Shown here: piece after piece, positions 11,608 through 22,373 of the stretch
How the letters are laid out: each line of letters starts with the position of its first letter
Position numbering within the stretch: position 1 is the stretch's first letter
DNA from: Azadirachta indica
Lineage: Eukaryota; Streptophyta; Magnoliopsida; Sapindales; Meliaceae
Assembly (NCBI GenBank): GCA_022749755.1
Contig: CM040445.1
Location: 4,795,182-4,859,181 of the forward strand
Length of the DNA stretch: 64,000 bases
Direction of reading: 5' to 3'
Program-made: the position numbers and the translations under genes
The notes under the pieces: generated by a model
Seen by the model: only the letters and a program-made list of their open reading frames with translations
Told to the model about the DNA's origin: nothing
Databases searched by the model: none

Positions 11608-12437
11608 TGTAACATAAAATGAACAATTTATTATGTTATATCTAACAATGGTCTTTGATTATTATTTTTTATCTTTTAAATTTTAAATCATTGACGCATG
11701 TTTTGTTAGGATCCTAAATCTCGCATGGGTTAAGAAAACAAATACAAATAAAAATATGAAAGATAAATAATAGTTGATTTATTTTTATAATTCTTGACGA
11801 TAAGTTCTCAGACCCTAGCAAGTCGTCTGAGAAGCTTAATGTTTATGTTATAGCTAGGCACATAACGGCATGCAGTTTGTGTGAGCTATATATGTCAGTG
11901 CAATCTTTGGACCTACAAGAGAAAATCACGAAGGTAGGTGATTTGACTGGATCAAATATTGGTACGTTTTGTTTAACAGGTTATAAAATTCAAACATTAA
12001 TTGCAACCAAAGAAGCGAGCTTCCGGTGTCATACATAGGTGTTCAATGGAGACGGACTAATTAATGCTGAATCTCATCATGACATGATAGTCTATATTGA
12101 TTATATCAATGGAGAATATAATATAGGATATTTATTTCATGGAATTCACAAAATTCTTTAACCTGGAGCCATCTAGCTGAAGTAGTTAAGTAGCGCGGGC
12201 TGAAGAATGAGATCATAAGGAGTGGCGTTTGGATCACAGAAAGGCGATTCTCGGAAGTTATGATGGAAAAGCCACACAAACTAAAGCCCGTGTGTTTGTC
12301 TTTGAGGGCCACAGAGGAAGAGTTGAACTAGGGATCGATGTCAACAAAACCAGACGTTCAGTATAATCGTCATGGAGCACCAGAACAAAACCTGCATGCT
12401 TTTGTCTTTGGTGACGAAACTCATCGTTGCTAATTAA

Positions 12438-12469
<32 letters not shown>

Positions 12470-14324
12470 GGGTTTAGTCCAGGGATATCATGGAGAAAGC
12501 CATAATTGAGATTTGAATACCATATATATCATATCATCTTACCTATTGAAGTAATAATGAAAGGGGAGCTGGCTAGCTAGGGACGAACTATTTATAATTG
12601 AGTTCGTTCTTGTTAATTCTATGCAAGTTAATTTGTACTCTTAATTTTCAACAAAATCAATTTCATTAATTAAAAACAAAAATAAAATCATGAAAAAATT
12701 ACTTGCTTCTATTTTTGCTATACTTGGACTGTGTGACTTACGCAATTCCCCAAATGATGCAACTTTTCTTTTAAAAAAGAAAAAAAAATGAAGCTTGTAT
12801 ATACTTAAGCAGTTTGATGCATGTGATCATGTGAACACAAAACTACTATGAAAGCACACGATTGAAATATGAATTCAACCTCATATTTTATTTATAATTC
12901 TATTTCAAATAAAAAGTTAAATAAAAGATCATTTCTTTAAGAAGAACTAATCAAAGAATTTTATTATATTTCTTACAGATAAAGGATCTGCTATTTTGTA
13001 CGGATAAAAGATACAATGCTGGAACAAAGAATATATTTTTTTCCTCTTATTCTATTAAAACTAATAATAATAAAAGAGACCCTCGCTAAAATATGTTTTA
13101 TCCTAATTATAACTAATGACTGCTTAAGTGATAACATGTTTTCATTTAGAGGCTTCTAATTGCAATATAAATCCACTAGATTTTGTGCAAAATATATATA
13201 TATATATATATGTTTACAAAGAAATTTAAAGTTTTAAAAAGGATTCTATAAAATTAAAAACGATTTAAAGGGGTCTGTTGAACACCTCATGGATATGTCA
13301 TAATAGCTTCAAAGATTCAACTTTTTATTGAAACAAAAAAATACACTAGTTCTTTCCATTAATTAATGTGATTCATAGAATTTTTTTTTGTTTGTTAATT
13401 TTTAATTCTTTTATTTTCATATTTTGTTAAATATTAATATTAAATATTTTTAATTATAATTTAATATTTTTATAATTTTATCTATAAATAATAACATAAC
13501 ATAATTAAAATCATAAATTAAAGAAATAAAGTGAATAATTATTGTAGTATTTAATTTTATTTAGAAAATAATAATTTTTAATATTCCGGGACCGGTCTAG
13601 TTAGGTTCGACACGACACAATTGGGATAGGTCGAATGTTTTTTTTTTAGACCGGCACAGACAGGACATGATTACCGGGTCGGACCAAGCATGAAAGCAAG
13701 GTTGGCTGGCCTAACCCGATTTACGCCTCCACTTTTAATACGAATCTCACGTTAAGTTGGTTGATATAAACAAGGGGAATTCAAATTCAAAAAATCAAGC
13801 AACAATACAAGTAAAAGGAAATTCAATTGGATACAAGTGGCAAGTGTACACATTTGACTCCTCTTTTTATTTTTTCTGAACAAGTTCAATTCCCTGTGTT
13901 GGCTTTGCATATATCAAATAGGAGATTTTCAGTAATACAAATTTATGAAAATTGAGGTGACTTTCACAATACAGCTGAGTCTGAGTTCTCTTAATTTAAG
14001 TTGGCAGATTGTCTTTTGACGACATAACTTTGTAATTTACTTGAGCCAAAAACACCATAGTTTTAAAAATGCATTTACACATCTCACTCGAGAGTCTCTT
14101 TTAGAATGATGAAAGAAAAGAGGTTAGTGGTCCTTCATTAACAATCAAGGACATGGAATGAATTCCAATCCAACCCAATACATCAAACTCTACAAATTAC
14201 TAACCAAGACATTAACATAGTCATTATACAACTTCTTCCAACACCAACATACACATTGTGAAACACCATTTTTAAGTTAAAAATTTAATCCCAAATAATC
14301 TCCCCATCTGTTTCTTCCTTATCT
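11608..14324. other. Intergenic between protease cluster and ABHD17-like gene
   Basis: Apart from the protease fragment at 12165-12335, I see no gene. There is a poly-T tract at about 12437-12468 and a (TA)n run near 13192-13211. Near 13587-13720 is a GC-richer patch (accggtctag, cgacacgaca, accgggtcgg) of the kind often left by old plant transposons. The right end holds the 3' flank of the minus-strand hydrolase gene. Confidence 0.4.
12165..12335 (-). pseudogene. Decayed N-terminal fragment of an aspartic protease
   Basis: Read on the minus strand, the DNA follows the propeptide of the intact paralogue: SSS.ALKDKHTGFSL corresponds to SSSPLKGKDKGFSV. After a frame change, ESPFCDPNATPYDL corresponds to the SPEYPFYNANAKPLDL region. 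Both frames are needed, and no catalytic motif follows. It is therefore a dead fragment of a third copy lying 0.6 kb downstream of the intact gene, in opposite orientation. The match covers about 55 codons. The boundaries are approximate. Confidence 0.7.
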
Positions 14325-17300
14325 TTAACCAGCTCGAATTCGATCCAACCAGTCAACACTCTTCCGTGCTCTTTCTACCTGTATATCAACGCTTCTCCTC
14401 GATTTCTCGTGGTATTCCACGCTTCTCCTTGACCTTTCCATCTTATCAAAAGAGATCCTTACCTTTTCCACCTTGTCCATGTTATGAAACTTGAATTCGT
14501 GAATTCTTAGTTTTTCAAGCCTATCTGTGCTTTTTCTCGGTTTTTCTCTCCTGTCAGTACTCCTCCTTGGTGCATCAAAGCAATCTGTACTCCGTCTGGA
14601 ACGTTCAATTCCATCCGTGCTTCTCCTTGAACTGCTCCTCCGCGAGGGTGATTTCTCAACCACTGTTATAAATTTCTTGAGATGCTTGAGGTACTCTGGA
14701 AAGAGTTCCAAGTCACAATGATTTCCACCTTTGAGCCATAAGGGTTCGTATTTCTCTTGGCATAGTTCCCAAAGCTGCTTTCCGTGAGAGCAATCAACAA
14801 CCTCATCATCAGTACCCTAATAACAAAACACCTAAGTTAACCCAGAGAACCTCTTCTAGGCAAAAACAAAAACAACCAACAGAGAAAACAAGAATTTGAC
14901 TTTCGCAAAATGCAATTATAAGACAAATTACAAAAGATAACAACTTGTCAATAAGACATAAATTGCTTGTCCACACATCAATAACATACATTTTTCAATT
15001 CTAAAGAGGAAATTCAAAAATCATTAGCTTTTCCAAATCAAGACGTTATAGAGGTAAATAATCATCTTTCTAGATTATATGCTTCACTACCTCAGGTTTC
15101 CATTCATTCTCCATTATTTCTTTTGTTTACTGTTTTCTATATTGAATTCAAGGACATAATTAGTGAGACAGTGAACACAGAACTGCAACACATTGCTAAC
15201 CATTGACAAAGCCCGAGAATAGCAATAAAGAAAAAGATAAAAATTCCAGTAGTTAAATCTGGGAGCACTGTTATAATGACAGAAGAAAGGAGTATTATCC
15301 ACCCTCTGTTTCTTATATCTTCAAAATAGGGAGTAGCATATAAAAGATAACAAGAGAAACTGTCTATTGATTTCCAGCATTTTGATGCCAACGCCAGTAT
15401 TGGAGAGAGATGATATTGTGCGCAATATTTTAGTACCAAAACTAGAAGGAGGACGATCAATTCTACATGCATTGAAAATTTGTAAGGCTGGAAAATAGAG
15501 CCAATTCATAAGATGGTCACTATTTAGGCATGGACATTGTTTGGATTTTGCCCAAAAACTGTATTAGGGAGTAAAGAATTGAAGAATATTATTGGATTGA
15601 TCAGGGAAATAGAACACCTATCAATATCAGTAAGATGGGCTACTAGGTTCATTGCTGCCTTCATGCTCCAATATAACTGAACTCACTTCAGAAGATATGA
15701 AGTTTAGATCCTCAAGGTAAAGCAACTGATTTCATAACTTCCTCTATCTGAATCATTGTCAAATGCTCAGCTAAATCATATACCTCAGCTCTTATCTCTT
15801 GTCTTTGCCATGACTTCTGGCTTAAACCATAATGCTACCCTCTACGGTTCTGTTATTGTTCTCAGTTGCATGGTGTAAATCATCTTTGACAACTCTTAAT
15901 ATTTTCCTTTACCACACATCTTTCTCAACAATCATCTCCAGGAGTTAACCTAATATCCAAATTTCACTGCCATTGTTGAAGAGGCCATGATTTTCAGACA
16001 AACTCCACATAATTTAAATTCATATACTTGCTCTATTCTAAAAAATTGTGAAACAAATGGAGCTAAACTGTCTCCAGAGGTCTATTCATGGACAATATAA
16101 TTTCTTAATAATGCATTTGTTCACTCGTCTATGCAGAGTTAGAAATAGAAAGAAGATCCAGAGATATAAAGAATCAAAATATAGTTTGAAATTTCATGCA
16201 ACTGGCAGATGCAAGATATTGAGCTGCGAATACTTACATGAATTACCAGAACAGGGCACCTAACCAATGGGATTTTATCAATGTTCTGCACAAGTTCATG
16301 CAAAATCAAGTTAGAGAGATGAGATGATAAAAGAAATAGTATTCTTTAATTATTTCAAACTGATCAGGAAACATGACTTTTAGTGAAATACTATTCAACC
16401 TTGTAGATGTCGAACCAGTAAGTGCGCTTAACTGGATACATGACTCTTAACCCAGAAAGTATAGGACTATGCAGGACAACAGCTCTAAGTCTGGGCAAAC
16501 GCGCTGCAAGGTCCAAAGTAGGTCCACTTCCAACAGACTGACCATAAAGGATGATATCTTCCTGCTTAGCACCATAGCTCTCTTCAAGACACTTATATGC
16601 AGCTTCGATATCTGCATAAGTATTATGCTCACTGGGCTGAACAAAGGAATGCATGCACATCAAGAGAACTTTACTTTACAATTATTTCAATCAGATCATA
16701 AGAGAAAGAAAATTCACATGGCAGTTACCTTGCCTGATGACTGTCCATATCCAGAGTAGTCATACCTGCATTGATTCAAATAGGAACTTGAATATAAATG
16801 ACAAGGGCAACATAATTTCTGCTACTTGTCTCACTGGATAAAGATTTTTCCTACATAAAACTAAAACAGAAAACTCAAAGCCTTCATTACCAGTTGAGTT
16901 GAGTCAGCTACAGGAAACTAACAAAAGTACTCGACTCTTTTTTCATAACGAAAAACTCCGATTAACTAGTCAATAGAATGCCATTTCATCAAAAGCTTTG
17001 TTTTTCTATGCCAAAAAAATAAAAACTAGAATTATATATGATTAATTTGAAATAATATTATTGACTGAGACTCTATGCTTACTACAACTAGTATCATAGC
17101 TAATTTCAAGCATTGTACATCTAAAGCAAAGTCATTTTCTTGCTGACAACTTTTGCATCTCTGTTGGATTATTCATTTTGTTTCAACATTGTCATATTTG
17201 TTAAGCACTTGACTTTTCATTTTGGGAGTCTGGAGATTCATATTTCTTCTAGATGAACCAGTGAGAGAAGGCTTCAGAGCACTGGTAGCATCTCCAAATC

Positions 17301-18514
17301 CTCTTCTCTTACAAGTTTAATCCTGAACCAATCCATTCCGAAGTACATTCAACCCATATATGCTCTCGATGGAAGCAGTTTGGGTGTTCGAAGCGGTGAA
17401 TAAGGCCAAGAAAAATATACCTTCCATCATGCTGGTATGTGGATTCAATATCAAGTTAATATTTTATCAGCACCTTCGCATATGAACTTTCTTCCAAAAA
17501 CTAGATCTTTGCATAAAACGTAGTCATTATAACGTCAAACTAGTTTTAACTTCTTAACAAAACAGTGAGCCTTTCAATTTCCGATGCCGTCACTACTTTC
17601 TAAGAAAACTTCTAAGTCTTCTTTCTAAAGAGCCACCATAAAAGAATTGAATTGAAAACCTGTATACCCAGATAAAAGCAAGGATAAGTCTGACAAAGCT
17701 TATCGTATCTTACGTTTATTCCTCTCACAGGCTACTGAATTCCAACTTCTCAAACATGTAAACTTGTCTCCTCCTCTCCAATGAATAATCATCTAAATTA
17801 CCATTCTCCAAGTTCTCTTCAGTCATAAATTTTTCAGCCAAAGCCCAGATCTGAAAACTAATTCTAACAAAATTCTGGAAGCTGAAATTATATCAAGTTA
17901 CAACGATAAAAAAATTAATCTAAACTATAATGTGCTTATCGCTGCTACTTAAACTTCACCGTTACTGTTCAATTGGTTAAGCTAGATAACTAAATTCACA
18001 AGCTGGCGGGGAAAATAAAAGATCTAAAAGAACATAACTAAACCTTGTTCCAGTTGAAACTCTTCAAATCAAACAACAAGCATTTCATCAACAAATTTAG
18101 CACCAACTTGACAACCACCACCCTGTATGCTGTATTATCTCTATGCATGTGCATATGAACAAAAAAAAATATGCTAACTTTAAAAAAGTATAGAGAAAAT
18201 GAAGTTCAATACCCCATAAGATTGACCCGCAAGTGGATACTCAATTCAATGAAGAGCTCGTACATCTGCCCAATATCAGCCGCATTTCCATGAGAATACA
18301 AAAGAGTGGTTGTGGCCATAGGGTATCTAACATAGACGGCCACGATCTCGGTGCCGCGACGGGTGGGTAGGCGTAAAACGTCGACGTTCTCGCGGTGAGG
18401 GAAGGGGTCCATGAGCAAGAGGCCACTGGCATCATCCGTAATTAGCTTGTAGGAGGGTGGGTTTGGTGGAAAAAAAGCAAATTTTGCAGCCATGGATGAA
18501 GTCACCCCACCCAT
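14325..18514 (-). CDS. ABHD17-like alpha/beta hydrolase, five exons, 371 aa
   Basis: Exons on the minus strand: 18514-18213, 16765-16729, 16636-16400, 16285-16238 and 14816-14325; all join in frame. The core shows [13 protein letters not shown] (oxyanion region), [12 protein letters not shown], the nucleophile elbow [11 protein letters not shown] (GxSxG), the acid in [12 protein letters not shown] and the histidine in [10 protein letters not shown]. This is the layout of the ABHD17 family, whose animal members remove palmitate from membrane proteins such as Ras and PSD-95; plant substrates are not established. The N-terminus MGGVTSS might be myristoylated. The last exon adds about 120 residues of basic repeats (RRSTD, RKSTD, RRSVE, RRSVD, RKSVD), resembling multiple basophilic kinase sites. 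Introns 1 and 4 are 1.4 kb each and hold no other gene that I can see. A (GA)n run lies just upstream of the start. Confidence 0.88.
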
Positions 18515-18656
18515 ATTTATCTCTCTAGTCTCTCCCCCCGTAAAACTAACACTGAACCTTAGAATATAGAGACGAAGATGAACATTCCTTTCTTTTTTCT
18601 TCTTCTTTTTTCAGGGGATGTTTTCTTCGGCGTTTAGTTAAACGAGACGGGAGCGA

Positions 18657-18683
18657 GGGAGAGAGAGAGAGAGAGAGAGAGAG
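18657..18683. repeat. (GA)n microsatellite near the ABHD17-like 5' end
   Basis: An uninterrupted GA run of about 13 units lies 143 bp upstream of the ATG, so it falls in the 5' leader or core promoter. GA/CT tracts are common at plant transcription starts and can bind BPC-type factors. The sequence itself shows only the repeat. Confidence 0.8.
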
Positions 18684-18808
18684 TGGCTGAGGGGGAGAGA
18701 TTTGTAATTGCGAACAGTAAAAGGATTGACAGCAAGATTAGTTTAATGGATGAATGATAGTCTTAACCAGTTGTCTCGTGAAGATTAGCACTAGACCATG
18801 GTCTCGCT

Positions 18809-20051
18809 CACGTGTCCAAATGTTGTCCTTTTATTTTTATTTTTATGTTCGGATTTTCATTCTACTACTATAATTACTTTGTATTAGACCAAATTACACA
18901 TGTGCTTTCCTCCACTTTTAACAAATAAATTTCAACAATATTTTATTTGTCCCAATATTAAAAAATTTTTCATTCATGCCCCTAAATGCATAAGACAAGA
19001 AGAAAATTGATATTAATTAGACTTTAATACTTGTTGAGTGAGAAATGAGAATAGTGCATGAAACTGACGAGTAATATTGTAAAAGACTCAAATAATAAAA
19101 GATAATAACCAATCGTTCAAATTTAAATTTTATTCATAAAATAGTATTTACTACTTATTGATTTATTCTATGTATTCATATTTTATTGTGAGAATAAAGG
19201 TTTACTAAAATAATTATTGTCAATGATAATATGAAATTATAACCTATGGCCACGGGAGTTAATTTGTAAAATTCAATCTTAGAAGTTGGGTTTGACTTTG
19301 TAAGAATAGTATGGATGTGGAAAGGGAGAAAATTTAGGGATGTAAGTGGGAGTAAAGGGAAATAAATGGAAATAAGGGATCTGTCGATGGAAAAGTTGTT
19401 ATTTTAATAGATATACACATTATTTCCAGGTTGGCCCATTTGATTACACGTGGCTCTATGATTTCTGGTGGAAACACTTGGGGGGCAGTTGTGTACTCAA
19501 GGAGAAGGCGGGGACCATGTCTTGATTCCCCGACCCGAAACTTAGTGTCCGACCGTTAAATTTTCCCCACTGCACATTTGTAACAATCACGTGGATCACA
19601 CGTGGGGACTCATTTAGAGAAAAGCGTTACATTATCAGTCTGATTAATGCACTGATCAATCAATGTTCTACAGTTTGAGAATCAACGACTCTAATTGTTA
19701 CACCTGGGTTCCGTAATCAAAAGACCAGTGATGTAATGTAGGGGGATGGATGGGATGGGATGGGATGGGATGGGTTGGTATGGGCCGGGGGAGACGGCTT
19801 AGAATATTTTGGTATTCTGGTTGTAGTTCTTTGGAATTTGCATAATAAAATTCCGGAAAAGAATTTTAGAGTGTGAATCAAGCAAAGCAATACACGGTAC
19901 ACAGGCTGCCAAATGGAATTAATTAATTGGTATTGGGTATTTGGTATTTGGTATTTTTGATAATTGAATACAAAATATATACGTACGATTGCGAGGAATA
20001 TGTTAGTGAAGTTCAAGACAATTCCCTCGAGAAACAGACACTGATCACGTG
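18809..20051. promoter_or_regulatory. Cluster of five CACGTG (G-box/ABRE-core) sites
   Basis: CACGTG occurs at 18809-18814, 19447-19452, 19588-19593, 19599-19604 and 20046-20051. The middle pair is only 5 bp apart and reads tcacgtgg and acacgtgg. For an AT-rich sequence of this length one copy or none is expected. The hexamer is bound by plant bZIP and bHLH factors (ABFs, PIFs, MYCs). The nearest gene start is the minus-strand ABHD17-like gene at 18514; ATG16 starts 2.3 kb to the right of the last site. Abscisic acid or light regulation of the hydrolase gene is inference. Confidence 0.5.
19740..19790 (+). repeat. GGGAT tandem repeat, potential G-quadruplex
   Basis: A run of GGGAT units sits in a G-rich stretch bounded by ggggg at 19741 and by gggccggggg near 19781. 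It contains at least five G-tracts of three or more separated by two to six bases. This satisfies the common G-quadruplex pattern on the plus strand. It lies 140 bp right of the CACGTG pair at 19588-19604. Confidence 0.65.
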
Positions 20052-22373
20052 TCTCCCTTATATTTTTCTTTCTTTTATATCAACTTTCGAGCAATTCACC
20101 TCATCCCAAGTCACACATTCACTTAGTTTCCAATTTCCAGGATGCAATCTTTTGTCCGTGTGAGTTTAATAATTGTTTTGGAAAGTAAACATGGTAAGAA
20201 GGTGGTGCTTACTAAATACTATACTACTATATTTATTAAGAGCTATTACACGTGTTTAGAGAGAAATATCCTAATATCAATAAGATTTGATATTAAAGAA
20301 TATTTAAGTCAAATTTTATTGGGTTGAAGAAATAAGATATTAATATAGTTCAACTCGAGATAATTTATATTAGACCTCGCGACGAACTCATATCAACATC
20401 AAATGGTCATATTAGCCTAGTCTCAAATATTGAAATCTGCTCAAGAAAAAAAGTTTCATCTCAAAAAATCATTAAAGTAACCATCAGTTAGAAAACAGAG
20501 GAAAGATCTAAAATTTTTTTTTACGGTTATTCATTATTCAAGTACAATGAAAAATATTTCTTAAAACTCTCACCATGAATATCCAAATATTACGAGAGAA
20601 AATTTTATTTTTAACTTATAAAAATTGTGAGCTCGAGAGGAAAGGCAAAATCTTACCTAGGAAAATTTGCCAAAAATGACACAATTATAATAGAATAACA
20701 AGAAAATTGTGAGGATAACCACCAAATACCTTATTTTCCTTAAAACTCTTAACATAATTATCTGAATCTAGTGGAGATTAATATTATCTTCACATATAAA
20801 AGTGAAAATTCATGGAGACGAATACGCTTTTGGATTGAAACTCTTACAAAAATTCTACCAAATTCCTATGTTACTAATTTTTGTTCTTATAAAACTATTT
20901 CTGATTTAAGTATCAAAGGTTTTTTGTAAAAAAATCGGCTTTCTTCTAATTGTGTTCCTTTTGCAAGCCTATTCACAACAAGACAGAGGATTCCTTGTTT
21001 GATATTGGGTTGTCAAAATTCAGCATTAACAATATATAATTTTAAAAGTACAATAATTGGATATTTGATAAACACAATTGTTAGCACAAGAGTTTTTTAT
21101 GGGATAAAACCTGAGGCCAGTCATGGCTGGACCGAGGGGGCTAGTAAATGATGGCTAGGGATAAGGTTAGCAATGCTTGGTGACTGATGGCCTGCTGTTG
21201 AATTTTCAGCAACCTTAATTTATTTTTTAAATTTTAATTTCCATATTTTAATCTGGTAATCTTTCAAATGCTTGCCCTTTGTTTACCTTTCACTGAAAAT
21301 CTAAGAATTTTTAAACTTAAAGATTATCGTAAAAAATTAATAATAATATTTTGATGAACAATAAGGAGAGAGCCACTAAGCATTTTCTTATTTTGATATA
21401 ACAAAATTTAGTCAATTAAATACTACAAGAAAAGAAAAAAAATTTTTAAACAAATTTAAAGTAGATTTAAAATATTAATAATAATTATTTTGTAAAAGAA
21501 AAAAGAGAAAAAAGTGATGTTATTGCCATCCTTTTAATTTTATCTTAAAATCTTTTTTCTTTATTTATATTTTTAATCTTAATTAAAATTATATAAAATA
21601 AACTCACATATTTTTTATTTTATATTAAGTTTTATTTAATATAGATATAATTTATTAATATTTTCACTATTTTTATTAACTTTTAAAAAATTTTAACTTC
21701 CACTCATTATAAATTTTTTTTTTTAAATATTCTTTACACTCTATGTATTATATGAATAATTTATTAGTACTCTATTAATTCTTAACTTACATCTATTATA
21801 AATTTTTTTTCAAACACTAACTTAAATAAATATATCTTTTATTTTTCAACAAATTATTAAGAATTTTAAATTGATAAAAAAAATTGTAAATGGGGAGAGA
21901 GTTTGATCATAAAGAAGTAAGTTTTCAACTATAAATTGAATTTTAAAATTTTATGAAAATTTGTTTATTACAAATTATAACTAAGTGTGATTTAAATAAC
22001 AAATTTTAAAAATTATTTTTGAAACTAAATTTTTTTTATTTTAATATATTTTAATAAGATAAAAAAAAAATAGTTCCAAACACAAACTTAACTATAGGAA
22101 TTCGAACTTTTTTTTTTTTGAAAGAGAGAGGAATTATACTACTTAATACAAAACAAAATAATAACAAACGACGTGTTCAGATTTTAGAAAAATCATACGT
22201 TCTCTTAGTTTATTTTCTTGAGTCCAACCAAAGTTTATTTCCAGAAATACCCTTGGATCGTCAATTACTTGATCTTCTTGTTCAACTGAACCACACGGCT
22301 TCTCTCGATCTCACCATGTCTTGGCAAAACCTAATTCATAGCGATTCCTGAACTACAACCCACTTCGATCAAC

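Larger units (their letters stand above)
18515..22373. other. Shared intergenic region between divergent ABHD17-like and ATG16 genes
   Basis: The two genes point away from each other, so this 3.9 kb carries both promoters. The left half holds the CACGTG cluster and the GGGAT repeat. From about 21200 to 22110 it is extremely AT-rich, with many A/T homopolymers. The last 200 bp are the ATG16 leader. No additional gene is visible. Confidence 0.45.

Noticed and set aside
12331..12356. Plus-strand match to the RDVNVGIDL end of the proteases
   Set aside because: Very short and in the opposite orientation to the better-supported N-terminal fragment that overlaps it; probably chance.
13587..13720. 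GC-richer patch resembling old plant transposon text
   Set aside because: No terminal repeats or target duplication could be found, so no element is called.
14527..14721. Plus-strand frame with Leu/Ser repeats
   Set aside because: It is the shadow of the RRSTD repeats on the other strand.
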